A stretch of DNA of 64,000 bases from positions 164,300,200 through 164,364,199 of the forward strand of contig NC_092858.1 in NCBI RefSeq assembly GCF_032062135.1, given 5' to 3'. The position numbers and the translations under genes are program-made. This DNA comes from Pyxicephalus adspersus. Taxonomy: Eukaryota > Chordata > Amphibia > Anura > Pyxicephalidae. Below are positions 37,901 through 46,307 of this stretch, piece after piece; position 1 is the stretch's first letter; every line of letters starts with the position of its first letter. Below the pieces are notes generated by a model. The model was not told the DNA's origin and searched no databases. It worked only from the letters and a program-made list of their open reading frames with translations.

Positions 37901-40187
37901 AGACTTAACGTGTTGGCTAGAAGAAATCTGCACATATTTTGGGCGTTTGGGTGATGAGACAATAACAATAGACTATAGGTCATATAAATGGTTTTTTACA
38001 TGCAGAGTTTTGTCAGTGCTGTCTTAGTGCGAAAAATAGTCTATTTTGTAAATAAATGTGTTGTATTAATCACACAAAAAAAAAATGATCTCCCAAATAC
38101 CTGCTTAATTTTAGCTCATCTCACCAACATTTGTGGTGGAAAAATGTCAGTCAGGAACTTTTCTGACAGTTTTATTTTGAAGAAATAAAAAGATCAAAGG
38201 AGTAGAAGACAGTTTAAACTTCAATGGATACTGATGTGGTTTTTTGTCACTCCAATATAAAAAACCATTAAGGTGACATTGACACAATATGGTTGACTGT
38301 TTCATTCCATGCAAAATGAAAACTTTACCATGTCCATTACGTCTTCCAATCTCATCCTTTTTGAAGACACTTCCTCCACTGGGCACACATTTAGTTTCCC
38401 ATTCATCCTTTAGTTTCAGCTCTTCAATTTGCTCATCAGTCAGGCCCTGCATATTTGGGGGCAGTGTAATACCATGTTCTGCCAACTCTTCCATCTCTAC
38501 AAAAGGAAAAAAAAGAAAGGCGGTTTATACATTACACTTTACCTAAACAGTCATTTAGAGAGTCGGTAGCATATTATATTTTCCTCCTTATAATCGGTCT
38601 CTATTTTTATATCTGGAAAGCAAAGTCACATGACACGGAATAAAAAAGGGCTAACTGTTAAAGTAAATCAAAAACCAGACTCGCCATTTTCCCTGTGCTT
38701 TAGCAGTGCAGACAGCAAATCAAAAATGTTTTAACTGGGCTTTGGAAAAATGGACAGTATTTGTTTTCTTCACAGGGACTGCTTTTTTTAATTAGTGAAA
38801 TAGTTTTTTTTTTTTATATGAGGTTATATGAAAAGTTTCATAATAGTCTATATGGTGTTTCCGGGACAACCAATACCTAATTCAAGATCATCTAGTAAAC
38901 AGGGATACTGGTATCTGAAGACATTTAGAATGTAAGGGCACCTATATATACAATATCAGTGCAAATTCAAGGGAAACTAAAAGCCACTGAAATTATAGAG
39001 TGTATCAAAAATGTGAAGAAAGGAAACGAAATCCTGCATGCCGTCCCAAAGCAAGTCTGAGTCTCTGTGTTTAGATTCTTAGTTCAGAACCCCCAACAAG
39101 GATCAGCGAGCAGAACAGTCTAAAGCAGCAATGACTTGTATCTCACACTGCAAATATACATATGAGGGTATGAATGCCAAGACACCCTTACATAGCATGA
39201 ATTGAATTGAAGAGGGATTCAAGACAAAAGGTAATTTCCAGGGTGCTGCTTGGGCAAATTTACACTTTTAGCTGTTTCCAACAACACAGAATATTATACT
39301 TGTTATGTCTTGTATAAATATTCTTCCACATAAAGTGTAGACTTATGTTTCTTGGGTCTGGACCCCCGATCAATAACAACCCATTGTTTTCAGCCCACGA
39401 TTAATACTTATCAAAATCTCATACCCATAGCCTTGTGATATTTCGCAGGCCATGTTTGTGAGATTCGGGTATATAGAGGTATTTGGTTACTTTTCCTAAG
39501 AGCTGAGGTAGGCAGTACACTGTATTTTAGGTAAAAGTAAAATTATTTTAAATGCAAAAAAATTTGATAGTCTTATTTTTGTTTTATAGTTTATGTAACT
39601 ATAAAATGCAACTTTATATTTTCTTTATGACTTTATAATTTGTGTAGCTAATGTTTCCAGACGTCAGACAGCAAGGCATTTTAGATGCCAAATTTTCAGA
39701 TGCTGTTCTATGCATTAAAAAAAGAAATAACGGACACGTGGTCCATAAACCACTGCCGAGGGATAACTGCAAAACAAATAAGAAAAATCTACAACTGAAA
39801 AGAAATATAGGGCTTGATTTATTAGGCTCTCCAAGGCTGGGGAGCATACACTTTCATCAGTGAAGCTGGGTGATCCAGTAAACCTGGAATAAATTTCTTA
39901 GTTATTTGTTAGCAAATGTTTTGAATCCTGGACCAGATCCATTCCAGGTTTGCTGGATCACCCAGCTTCACTGATAAAAATGTGTTCTCTCCAGCCTTGG
40001 AGACCTTTATTAATTCAGACCCATTGCATCTTTGATTGCTGTTCTTACCTGCACAAATCCTATTAACTTTAAGCCTGCCATTATAAATGGCTGCTACTTG
40101 TTTCACCAGTTCATCCACGGGTACGCTAACAGTTGTATCGAAGAGGAACTGAGTCTCGTCACCGTGTTTCACGTGTAGGCGCACCAT
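31810..40187 (-). CDS. cfap298: Cilia- and flagella-associated protein 298 (CFAP298, formerly C21orf59), complete gene
   Basis: CFAP298 is a small cytoplasmic and ciliary protein needed for axonemal dynein-arm assembly and ciliary motility; loss causes primary ciliary dyskinesia in people and the kurly phenotype in zebrafish. Seven coding exons join in frame to 290 residues, the same length as I recall for human. Coding exons, in gene order: 40187-40049, 38496-38329, 37652-37585, 36186-36028, 34212-34081, 33203-33108, 31920-31810. Diagnostic segments are the N-terminal MVRLHVKHGDETQFLF, MEELAEHGITLPPNMQGLTD, IVYPMGLPP, AQLWWAGKELL, GAPAREPVISEEEQ and the C-terminal GVKNIKWRPG. Every intron has GT and AG ends. 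The start ATG has G at -3 and G at +4 after splicing to a probable non-coding exon. Oddities: the donor after 34081 is weak, and transposons sit beside two donors. Introns hold a Tc1 remnant, a LINE tail, a SINE and a MITE. Identification is very secure. Confidence 0.97.
32279..32520 (-). pseudogene. Tc1-like transposase C-terminal remnant in cfap298 intron 6
   Basis: The plus-strand sequence starts near an inverted end CATATATTGCCAATTGTTTG. Read on the minus strand it encodes KVPDLTNALFEKEMHKFTTA, then PRRCVEAALQ and an in-frame stop. The known family pattern is VPDLTNALLEEW...LVESLPRRVEAVIAAKGG, the end of a Tc1-family DDE transposase. It is a decayed fragment of the same family as 61330-61680, in the opposite orientation. 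Confidence 0.65.
33108..33203 (-). CDS. cfap298: cfap298 coding exon 6
   Basis: 96 bp, 32 codons, acceptor CCATCTAG/AGAGGA, donor TTCAAG/GTAATG. Encodes RGHGAPAREPVISEEEQKKL then MMHYHRKQEEFK. Confidence 0.96.
33889..34062 (+). mobile_element. Non-LTR retrotransposon 3' tail, copy 8, beside cfap298 exon 5
   Basis: Plus-strand copy: TATTGTAAGCTTTTCTGGGC, GTCACTGTCTGTATCTGTCT, GCAACCCCTATTTAACGTAC, AGCGCTGTGTAATATATTGG, then TTATTATTATTATTATTAAT repeats to 34062. It ends 18 bp from the exon 5 boundary, inside intron 5 and antisense to the gene. Confidence 0.85.
34081..34212 (-). CDS. cfap298: cfap298 coding exon 5
   Basis: 132 bp, 44 codons, acceptor TGTTCTAG/GCTGGA, encoding AGQMVIEEPNAQLWWAGKEL through NEKTKIIVKIQK. 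The donor is AAAAG/GTGCTT, which matches the consensus GTRAGT poorly. Reading through would add six residues and then meet a stop (TAA). A LINE tail starts 18 bp into the intron. Confidence 0.93.
36028..36186 (-). CDS. cfap298: cfap298 coding exon 4
   Basis: 159 bp, 53 codons, acceptor TTGTGTAG/AAACAA, donor CTCAG/GTATAAC. Contains MVKDALDQLRGAVMIVYPMG and RMEFENNEDLSGTQ. Confidence 0.96.
36484..36738 (-). mobile_element. tRNA-derived SINE in cfap298 intron 3
   Basis: On the minus strand it begins GGGCAGCACGGTGGCTCAGT, containing an A-box match (TGGCTCAGTGT), followed about 50 bp on by a B-box-like CCAGGTTCAACTT. It then runs through the body to a GCTTTGTAATATGTTGGTGC, TATATAAATACTG tail. 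The middle part (GGGGCTCACAATCT block) is deleted. Best copy for the polymerase III promoter. Confidence 0.8.
37585..37652 (-). CDS. cfap298: cfap298 coding exon 3
   Basis: 68 bp, acceptor TTTTTCAG/CACCTA, donor GCAAAG/GTAATT. It encodes APNESMKKVLQTTMEEAKAL followed by MAK, and ends in phase 0. Confidence 0.95.
38329..38496 (-). CDS. cfap298: cfap298 coding exon 2
   Basis: 168 bp, acceptor TTTTGTAG/AGATGG, donor CATG/GTAAAG. It completes Glu47 and encodes MEELAEHGITLPP...KKDEIGRRNGH, the best conserved part of the protein. Confidence 0.96.
39810..40022. mobile_element. Fold-back MITE family M, copy 5, beside cfap298 exon 1
   Basis: GGGCTTGATTTATTAGGCTC at the left, GAAGCTGGGTGATCCAGTAA, then GGACCAGATCCATTCCAGGT, TTGCTGGATCACCCAGCTTC and CCTTTATTAATTCAGACCC at the right. 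It ends 26 bp from the coding exon 1 donor at 40048, inside the intron. Confidence 0.85.
40049..40187 (-). CDS. cfap298: cfap298 coding exon 1
   Basis: Encodes residues 1-46 (MVRLHVKHGDETQ...GRLKVNRICA) plus one base of codon 47. The donor is GCAG/GTAAGAAC. The ATG lies two bases inside an acceptor (TCATTACAG/ATATGG, exon edge 40189), so an upstream non-coding exon is expected. Confidence 0.95.
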
Positions 40188-40509
40188 ATCTGTAATGATA
40201 AGGATGGTGAAGTGAAATGACAGCAAATATCACACAGGTGTTTGTTATGGAATATACACAGCTTATAAAAAATAAGGAATACGTTTCTTTAAATCTGACC
40301 TGCAACCTATCCCTTCAGTATTGCACAGTTGTACTTCTTTTGTACAGAAATCGCTTACTCTGGGTTCACTGCACACTCTGAGCTTCTCACAATGTGCATT
40401 AAAACCTGCAGAAGCTCTAAGTTTGCTTTATGTCCCAGCAGGAAGATGTCCAGTTTCTTCATACGTACGAGTATCCCTGATCTGCCCCTTTAAATAAAAC
40501 GGACCAATC

Positions 40510-40675
40510 ACTAATTTTACTTTACATGAAAGAGTAGACGACCCTTACCCTTTAAAGCGTACCTAAACTCAGAATTTTCACTTTACATACCATGGTAGAC
40601 AACCTTTCTATGCAAGGTAAAAATTATGTTTTTTTTTTTTTTTTTTTAGGTAAAAAATATGAAATGTATATTTTT
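40510..40675. mobile_element. TTAA-flanked MITE family, left-end fragments
   Basis: CTTTAAAGCGTACCTAAACT and TTTTCACTTTACATACCATG match the left end of the element at 47601-48045 (TAAAGTGGACCTAAACTC, TTTTCACTTTACATAAAAGG). A second partial copy (TTTTACTTTACATGAAAGAG) precedes it. A run of about 20 T follows. The right end is not found. Confidence 0.5.
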
Positions 40676-41075
40676 CCATACCGTACAGTACTGAGTACAG
40701 TCTGTTGAGGACAGACAAGGAAAATAATTACAATATGCTTCATTTCCTCACAATCCTTAACAACTATTTTTATTTAACAAAAGGAAATAAAATGTAAACC
40801 CATGCAAATCATACCAGTCTTATTGTAAATATACCCAAAGCCATTCTTTATACAGGGAGAGCAGGGGTTGGTATAGGAAGGGTGGTATTTCCTTGTGCCA
40901 TTTGTACCGTTAGGGAGATTTCTTCTCACTTCCTATGCTGCTGACACAACAGGAAGGTGCAAAAATAATATATGACACTAAAAAAGTACCCAAAAAACCT
41001 AATTGCTGCACAATTGTTAGCCTTCAGACCTGGTTACGGGGTCATCAGGACAAAAAAAGGGGTAAACCTTACCCC

Positions 41076-41089
41076 CCCCCACGTGGGGG
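41076..41089. promoter_or_regulatory. E-box palindrome in the 5' UTR intron of cfap298
   Basis: CCCCCACGTGGGGG, a perfect 14-bp palindrome centred on CACGTG. E-boxes of this type bind bHLH factors such as USF/MYC; function here is only inferred. Confidence 0.3.
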
Positions 41090-41162
41090 CATACGAATTT
41101 TAACTTGAGCTCCTAACTCCTATTAGAATTAATCCCCCCCCAACCCCGCCTGGGCTCCTCTG

Positions 41163-41176
41163 GTTTCCATGGAAAC
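41163..41176. promoter_or_regulatory. cfap298: X-box (RFX site) 1, perfect palindrome
   Basis: GTTTCCATGGAAAC, a perfect 14-bp palindrome fitting the ciliary X-box pattern GTHNCCATRRNAAC. It lies in the 5' UTR intron, about 220 bp downstream of the presumed first exon. RFX factors drive motile-cilium genes through such sites. Confidence 0.6.
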
Positions 41177-41397
41177 AACCATTATGTAACACTCTTACTT
41201 GGTAGAAATAAATATTTTGGAGATTTATATTTATTACACACAATACATTACAATATATTAGGAATAATTAGGACAAGCATTAGATCAGTGGCACTGTGTA
41301 TAGACACAGACAGCTCAGGACAATCACAGAGGCTCAGGGATGATTCTAACACCCAAACAAAGGACGATTTTAAGACAGAAATTGATATTTTTCTCAC

Positions 41398-41470
41398 CTG
41401 CTACTGAAGCACAAGACTTCCTGCAACTCAGCCCGAACTACGCTGCTTCGTTTCCTAGGAAACGACTATA
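41398..41470 (-). other. cfap298: Probable non-coding first exon of cfap298
   Basis: On the minus strand CTTCAGTAGCAG/GTGAGAAA is a strong donor at 41398/41397, and coding exon 1 has an acceptor at 40190, so a 5' UTR exon ending at 41398 is inferred. The upstream limit (start site) is a guess. The exon contains no ATG after the X-box. ETS-like ACCGGATGT motifs (41472-41480 and 41527-41535) and AGGAAGTGG lie just upstream. Confidence 0.55.
41450..41463. promoter_or_regulatory. cfap298: X-box (RFX site) 2, perfect palindrome
   Basis: GTTTCCTAGGAAAC, a perfect palindrome with two X-box half-sites and a TA instead of AT centre. It sits about 50 bp upstream of the first-exon donor, at or just around the start site of cfap298. 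Confidence 0.6.
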
Positions 41471-41585
41471 AACATCCGGTGTATTGCTGCTAGTTGGAAG
41501 TGATTAGTTCCCACCCACTAGCTTGAACCGGATGTGATCTCATAACAGGAAGTGGAAGGAGCATAGCGTGAGCCTGGGATAACTT

Positions 41586-41599
41586 GTTACCATAGTTAC
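41586..41599. promoter_or_regulatory. cfap298: X-box-like site 3
   Basis: GTTACCATAGTTAC: one perfect half-site (GTTACC), the AT centre, and a second half with one mismatch. About 130 bp upstream of site 2, in the proximal promoter. Confidence 0.45.
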
Positions 41600-42002
41600 C
41601 TCATAGCTGTGTGGAGACATAGGTGTGCTGAGTGAAAATGGCAATGTTTATATAAGCATTATATAGAGATAAAGGAGGGAGCTGGGTGACACAGGGTTAA
41701 AAAACATCACATTGGGGCCAAGTGGCTGCAGTGTCAGCATTCTGTGGTAATGGAGTGACAACCCCCCTAGCGTTCTAATTCTGTCCATATTTTCATGTAA
41801 AAAGCATTACATTTTTTTTGCATGGAAATTTATTTTACATTGTAGGCTATAATTTCTAAAATTAAAGTGAGTGAGCATAACTCACTACAATATGTCCAAT
41901 ATTTAATAAATTTAAAATTAAACTTAAAAACTTAAATAAAAAAAAACAAATCTGTTAAAAAAAATAGTAAAACATAATATACCTGTACAGAAGCATGTTA
42001 TA

Positions 42003-42034
42003 ATATATATATATATATATATATATAATTATAT
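42003..42034. repeat. (AT)n microsatellite
   Basis: About 30 bp of AT dinucleotide repeats in cfap298 upstream sequence. Confidence 0.9.
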
Positions 42035-42416
42035 GAAGGTTTCTTTGTATTGGACTCAATACAGCTATTGTGTATTGAATCCAATACAAAATTATGTGAA
42101 TTTCCCGCTGCCCCTCCCGCCCACACCAACATCACCAGGAAACCCCAGAGATCGTCTCTGCAGTTCATGGCTGGAGAACGGAGGAGCAGGACATGTCCCC
42201 AGGACCTGCGGGGACCAGCAGGGCGCGTGGGGACGCCGATGGAGCAAGGTAAGTGTTTTTTTTTTAAAGTTTTAGGCGACCCCGAGTGTGGCTGGGGATT
42301 ACTGCTAGGGGGGTTAAAGACGAACTAAACTCAAAAAAGCCTAAAAAAAAAAACACCTTCCATCGGGTCCCGTGTCGTCCTGGTATCCGTCCCCGAGATG
42401 GTGTGGTTCCCCTGAG

Positions 42417-42563
42417 CAATGTTTCCTGACCTTTTAAACCCTTGATTTAACTTTCAGGTCTTCAGGGAACACTGCTTTAGTTACTATATTCACAGCTCAC
42501 AGGACATTAGTGTGGTGGTCATTGGGAAGAATGCCTCTTACATTGCTGGTCAATGGGAAAAAA
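42417..42563 (+). mobile_element. hAT-like element family B, left half
   Basis: Starts CAATGTTTCCTGACC and continues TTTCAGGTCTTCAGGGAACA, ATTCACAGCTCACAGGACAT, TGGTCATTGGGAAGAATGCC. It matches the left half of the copies at 59616-59815 and 63125-63398. Its right half appears to lie at 43820-43892, on the other side of the TTAA and Tc1 elements. Confidence 0.65.
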
Positions 42564-42834
42564 TAGGTGTTTACTTTACAACACCTATTTTAAAGGAAAA
42601 AAAAGGCTTCTGCTTCGGTCTTTATCACTGCAGTGATCAAGACAGATTGTGAGCGCAGAGCCTAATGGGATACACACGTTATGCATCCTGGGAGGCTCCT
42701 GGGCGCTCCTCCTGCGCATGCGGGGGGATGCTCATCTGACACATGCAGTGAGATTGACACTATTTTTTCCCCCTTTACAGCAGGCGACATCACCCGATCT
42801 CGTGACTGCACAGTGCGAGATCAGGTTATATAGC

Positions 42835-43649
42835 TACAGTGAGGGAAAGAAGTATTTGATCCTCTGCTGATTTTGTACATTTGCCCTCTGACAAAGAGAT
42901 GACCAGTCTATAATTGTAATGGTTTATTGTAGGTGTGAGAGACAGAATAACAACAAAAGAACTCTCAAAAACTCAGTGCTCAAAAGTCAGAGCGTGATGT
43001 GCAGCTGCCCTGAGATCATTGACAAGTTCCCCCTGTGTAGTTCTGAGCTGCTTCGTCCCTGTTCTCATGATCATTGCAACTTCACAAGAGAAGATCTTGC
43101 ATGAAGCCCCAGACCGAGGGAGATTGACAGTTATTTTGTGTTTCTTCCATTTGCGAATTATCGATCCAACTGTTGTCACCTTCTCACCAAGCTGCTTGGC
43201 GATAGTCTTGTAGCCCAGTCCAGCCTTGTGTAGGTCTACAATCTTGTCCCTGACATCCTTAGACAGCTCTTTGGTCCTGGCCATGGTGGCTAGTTTGGAA
43301 TCTGATTGATTGATTGCTTCTGTGGACAGGTGTCTTTTATACAGGTACTATAACAAGCTTGGATTAGGAGTACTCCCTTACAGAGGGTGCTCCTAATCTC
43401 AGCTCATTACCTCCATACAGGGAAGACACCTGGGAGCCTGAAATCTTGCTGGAGGATAGGGGATCATTTCACTCATTACAATGCACATCCAGCTCTAACT
43501 TTTGAGCACTGGGTTTTTGAGGTTTGTTGTTTTGCTGTCTCTCATAGCTACTATAAACCTACCATTACAATTATAGACTAGTCATTTCTTTGTCAGAGGG
43601 TAAAGGTACAAAATCAGCAGGGGATCAAATATTTCTTTCCCTCGCTGTA
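42835..43649 (-). mobile_element. Tc1-like transposon, internally deleted
   Basis: An 811-bp element (42837-43647) with TA on each side. The ends CAGTGAGGGAAAGAAGTATT and (reversed) CAGCGAGGGAAAGAAATATT form inverted repeats of about 170-180 bp, sharing TGATTTTGTAC, CCCTCTGACAAAGA and GTCTATAATTGTAATGG. The transposase is on the minus strand and lacks its catalytic part, so the element cannot move by itself. Confidence 0.9.
42973..43284 (-). pseudogene. Tc1-like transposase, N-terminal DNA-binding part only
   Basis: From ATG at 43284 the frame begins [20 protein letters not shown], then [20 protein letters not shown] and [20 protein letters not shown]. This is the Tc1 N-terminal paired-like helix-turn-helix (about residues 1-55) and the GRPR-like linker (NLPRSG), continuing to ELVNDLRAA. 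After about residue 90 it runs into the deletion junction and terminal repeat (ALTFEH). The whole DDE catalytic domain of a normal ~340-residue transposase is missing. A defective copy; the intact head suggests fairly recent activity. Confidence 0.9.
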
Positions 43650-43819
43650 GAAGAAGGAAGAAGACAGATAAAGATGGCAGCAACCAGCACTTTTTCCTCA
43701 CCAGGACAAAAGGATTCCAGGATAGTATGGGACCCGATCAAGGACATCTCAGGCAGGATCGAGGGATCTGTGGAATTAAATATGTGATTTTTTTTTTTTT
43801 TAGTTCAGTTTCGCATTAA

Positions 43820-43892
43820 ACTGCCCTGAGAGGTACAAATTGCTCAAGGTACTCCCAGCAACCTCTGGAGGAACCCTGGTTGAGAAACATTG
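43820..43892 (+). mobile_element. hAT-like element family B, right half
   Basis: CTGCCCTGAGAGGTACAAAT, TGCTCAAGGTACTCCC, GGAGGAACCCTGGTTGAGAA and end ACATTG match the right end of 63125-63398. With 42417-42563 it would make one complete copy split by later insertions. Confidence 0.65.
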
Positions 43893-44191
43893 CTCAAAGG
43901 TTGGGTTTAGTTTTGGGGTGGGATTTGGATTTCTCTAAGATGTATATTTATTGCCTTTATCTTGTCTTCCAGCTCTAGACAACAAAGAAGCTTCAGTCAC
44001 AAAGATATAAATCCCTGAGACATTTCACAAGAGTTATGTCTGCTCCAGTACTATAAGAACCATTTTATAGGGCTGAACTGTACAAACTACTTAATAATTT
44101 GTTGGACTATGGACCAACTTTTGGATTATGATTGGAGAATCCCTTTGTAAAGACGAGGACCCTGAGAGCTGGAAGGAAAATTCTTTAACCT
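43893..44191. other. Spacer
   Basis: Nothing recognised. Confidence 0.5.
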
Positions 44192-44432
44192 AGCGTATTT
44201 TTCGGACCATAAGACGCACTTTTTCCCCCCCAGAAGTGGGGGGAAAAAGTCCCTGCGTCTTATGGTCCAAATGTATCCTCCCCAGCTGCTGTCCCGTCCC
44301 CCCTGTATAGCCCCCCCTCCGCCTTTTCTCCTGTCTCCTGTTCGTTTCAGAATCTTTTTTTTCTTCATTTCCCTTCTCTAAAAACTGGTGCGTCTTATGG
44401 TCCAGTGCGTCTTATGGTCCGAAAAATACGGT
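44192..44432. mobile_element. Fold-back DNA element with GACCATAAGACGCAC ends
   Basis: Left GCGTATTTTTCGGACCATAA and GACGCACTTTTTCCCC; the right end, reversed, is CCGTATTTTTCGGACCATAA then GACGCAC. The unit CTTATGGTCC occurs three times on the right side and inner arms add CTGCGTCTTATGGTCC. Ends of this type are common in vertebrate non-autonomous DNA elements; I cannot name the superfamily. Confidence 0.7.
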
Positions 44433-44847
44433 ATATTAGATAACAAGCTCTCTAACAGCAAACATCTGAGTATATCTTTGTATGTCTCTAGCTTTCCCAG
44501 TGGTGCAATAAAACAAACAAACTGTCGCTCTTTCTTGAGACTCCCAAACCTATTCATACAACTGTTAGCTGGGGATCCGAGAGGGATTTGTCCTCAACTT
44601 CTGTTTGTGGGACAACATATTACCAGACAGGAAGTGAGGAAAAATCTACAATAAGCTTTGTTTCCATCTGCTGGCCCCTGCATCACTACTAGGTTCAGAA
44701 CTGATAAAAGCACATTGAGCAACTGGAGACTAGAAGTGAGCTACATGTGAAGGTAACGGAAAGCCAAGATTTGTGGAATGAGTGGTATGACTGAATTATG
44801 TAAATTGCCTCTTTAACAAGACCATTTCTCTACTTTTTTTTTACAAT

Positions 44848-44883
44848 GGGCCTGATTTAATAAAGCTCCTTGAGGCTGGAGAT
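44848..44883. mobile_element. Fold-back MITE family M, copy 6, left part
   Basis: GGGCCTGATTTAATAAAGCT then CCTTGAGGCTGGAGAT runs into the gap. It is flanked on the left by AAT, and the right part (46194-46307) is followed by AAT, suggesting a 3-bp target duplication. Confidence 0.75.
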
Positions 44884-45779
44884 NNNNNNNNNNNNNNNNN
44901 NNNNNNNNNNNNNNNNNNNNNNNNNNNNNNNNNNNNNNNNNNNNNNNNNNNNNNNNNNNNNNNNNNNNNNNNNNNNNNNNNNNNNNNNNNNNNNNNNNNN
45001 NNNNNNNNNNNNNNNNNNNNNNNNNNNNNNNNNNNNNNNNNNNNNNNNNNNNNNNNNNNNNNNNNNNNNNNNNNNNNNNNNNNNNNNNNNNNNNNNNNNN
45101 NNNNNNNNNNNNNNNNNNNNNNNNNNNNNNNNNNNNNNNNNNNNNNNNNNNNNNNNNNNNNNNNNNNNNNNNNNNNNNNNNNNNNNNNNNNNNNNNNNNN
45201 NNNNNNNNNNNNNNNNNNNNNNNNNNNNNNNNNNNNNNNNNNNNNNNNNNNNNNNNNNNNNNNNNNNNNNNNNNNNNNNNNNNNNNNNNNNNNNNNNNNN
45301 NNNNNNNNNNNNNNNNNNNNNNNNNNNNNNNNNNNNNNNNNNNNNNNNNNNNNNNNNNNNNNNNNNNNNNNNNNNNNNNNNNNNNNNNNNNNNNNNNNNN
45401 NNNNNNNNNNNNNNNNNNNNNNNNNNNNNNNNNNNNNNNNNNNNNNNNNNNNNNNNNNNNNNNNNNNNNNNNNNNNNNNNNNNNNNNNNNNNNNNNNNNN
45501 NNNNNNNNNNNNNNNNNNNNNNNNNNNNNNNNNNNNNNNNNNNNNNNNNNNNNNNNNNNNNNNNNNNNNNNNNNNNNNNNNNNNNNNNNNNNNNNNNNNN
45601 NNNNNNNNNNNNNNNNNNNNNNNNNNNNNNNNNNNNNNNNNNNNNNNNNNNNNNNNNNNNNNNNNNNNNNNNNNNNNNNNNNNNNNNNNNNNNNNNNNNN
45701 NNNNNNNNNNNNNNNNNNNNNNNNNNNNNNNNNNNNNNNNNNNNNNNNNNNNNNNNNNNNNNNNNNNNNNNNNNNNNNN
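44884..45779. other. Assembly gap (N)
   Basis: 896 unknown bases. Both open frames crossing it are artefacts. Tandem repeats reach its right edge, so the gap probably hides a longer array and the left end of a transposon. Confidence 0.99.
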
Positions 45780-45853
45780 CTTCTGATCACTCTATGCCAT
45801 TGACTGTCCGCTTCTGATCACTCTATGCCATTGATTGTCCCCTTCTGTTCACT
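45780..45853. repeat. 31-bp tandem repeat at gap edge
   Basis: Two full units (CTTCTGATCACTCTATGCCA + TTGAYTGTCCS) and a partial third. The array likely continues into the gap. Confidence 0.85.
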
Positions 45854-45872
45854 TACCGGTACTTAAGTGTAA

Positions 45873-45980
45873 TTCCGTTAGGGCAGGGATCTTCGTTAGG
45901 GCAGGTAACTCCGTTAGCGCAGGGATCTCCGTTAGGGCAGGTAACTCCGTTAGGACAGGGATCTCCATTAGGGCAGGGAT
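45873..45980. repeat. 18-bp tandem repeat, six units
   Basis: Units of CTCCGTTAGGGCAGGGAT alternating with CTCCGTTAGGGCAGGTAA, giving a partial 36-bp higher-order period. Because 18 is a multiple of three, repetitive open frames appear on both strands; they are not genes. Confidence 0.9.
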
Positions 45981-46089
45981 CAGCAGCTTGCTTCCTGATG
46001 CAGAATCGCGGGGGCACGTGTGCCGGCTTCTTACTTTCAGTTTCGCTCTGCACTGCAGCCAGGAGGAGACACACACAGGATCGGGTATC

Positions 46090-46193
46090 GGAGGATGTCT
46101 TATTCACGGGTGAGTGCCTTATTTTAATTATTTTATAAAAAATCGGGGGTGGCTTATTTAATGGGGATGCCTTATAATCAGGGGAACACGGTA
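46090..46193. mobile_element. DNA transposon end inserted in MITE copy 6
   Basis: Read in reverse it starts ATACCGTGTTCCCCTGATTA then TAAGGCATCCCCATTAAATA, a terminal sequence of the TACCGT...TAAG type. It interrupts MITE copy 6; its other end would be in the gap. Confidence 0.45.
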
Positions 46194-46307
46194 TTAGCAA
46201 ATGTTTTCATTCCTCGACCAGATCTATTTCAGATTTGCTGGATCACCCAGCTTCTCTGTTGAAAGTGTATCCTCTCTAGCCTTGGAGAGGTTTAATAAAT
46301 CAGGCCC
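46194..46307. mobile_element. Fold-back MITE family M, copy 6, right part
   Basis: TAGCAAATGTTTTCATTCCT, CGACCAGATCTATTTCAG, GCTGGATCACCCAGCTTCTC, end TTTAATAAATCAGGCCC. Confidence 0.8.

Larger units (their letters stand above)
42314..43819. mobile_element. TTAA-flanked element, host of nested insertions
   Basis: The left end TTAAAGACGAACTAAACTC and right end TTAGTTCAGTTTCGCATTAA are inverted and match the ends of 47601-48045. The interior shares GATCAAGACAGA...GGGAGGCTC and CTTTACAGCAGGC...CACAGTGCGAGAT with that copy. A Tc1-like element (42837-43647) is inserted in it. A hAT fragment (42417-42563) precedes the shared interior, and a possible second TTAA left end lies near 42592, so two TTAA copies may be superimposed. 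Confidence 0.5.

Noticed and set aside
44813..45817. Two open frames of more than 300 codons, one per strand
   Set aside because: They consist almost wholly of N from the assembly gap.
45849..46200. Repetitive CPNGDPCPNGVT-like open frames
   Set aside because: 18-bp tandem repeat whose period is a multiple of three; no initiation or splice context.
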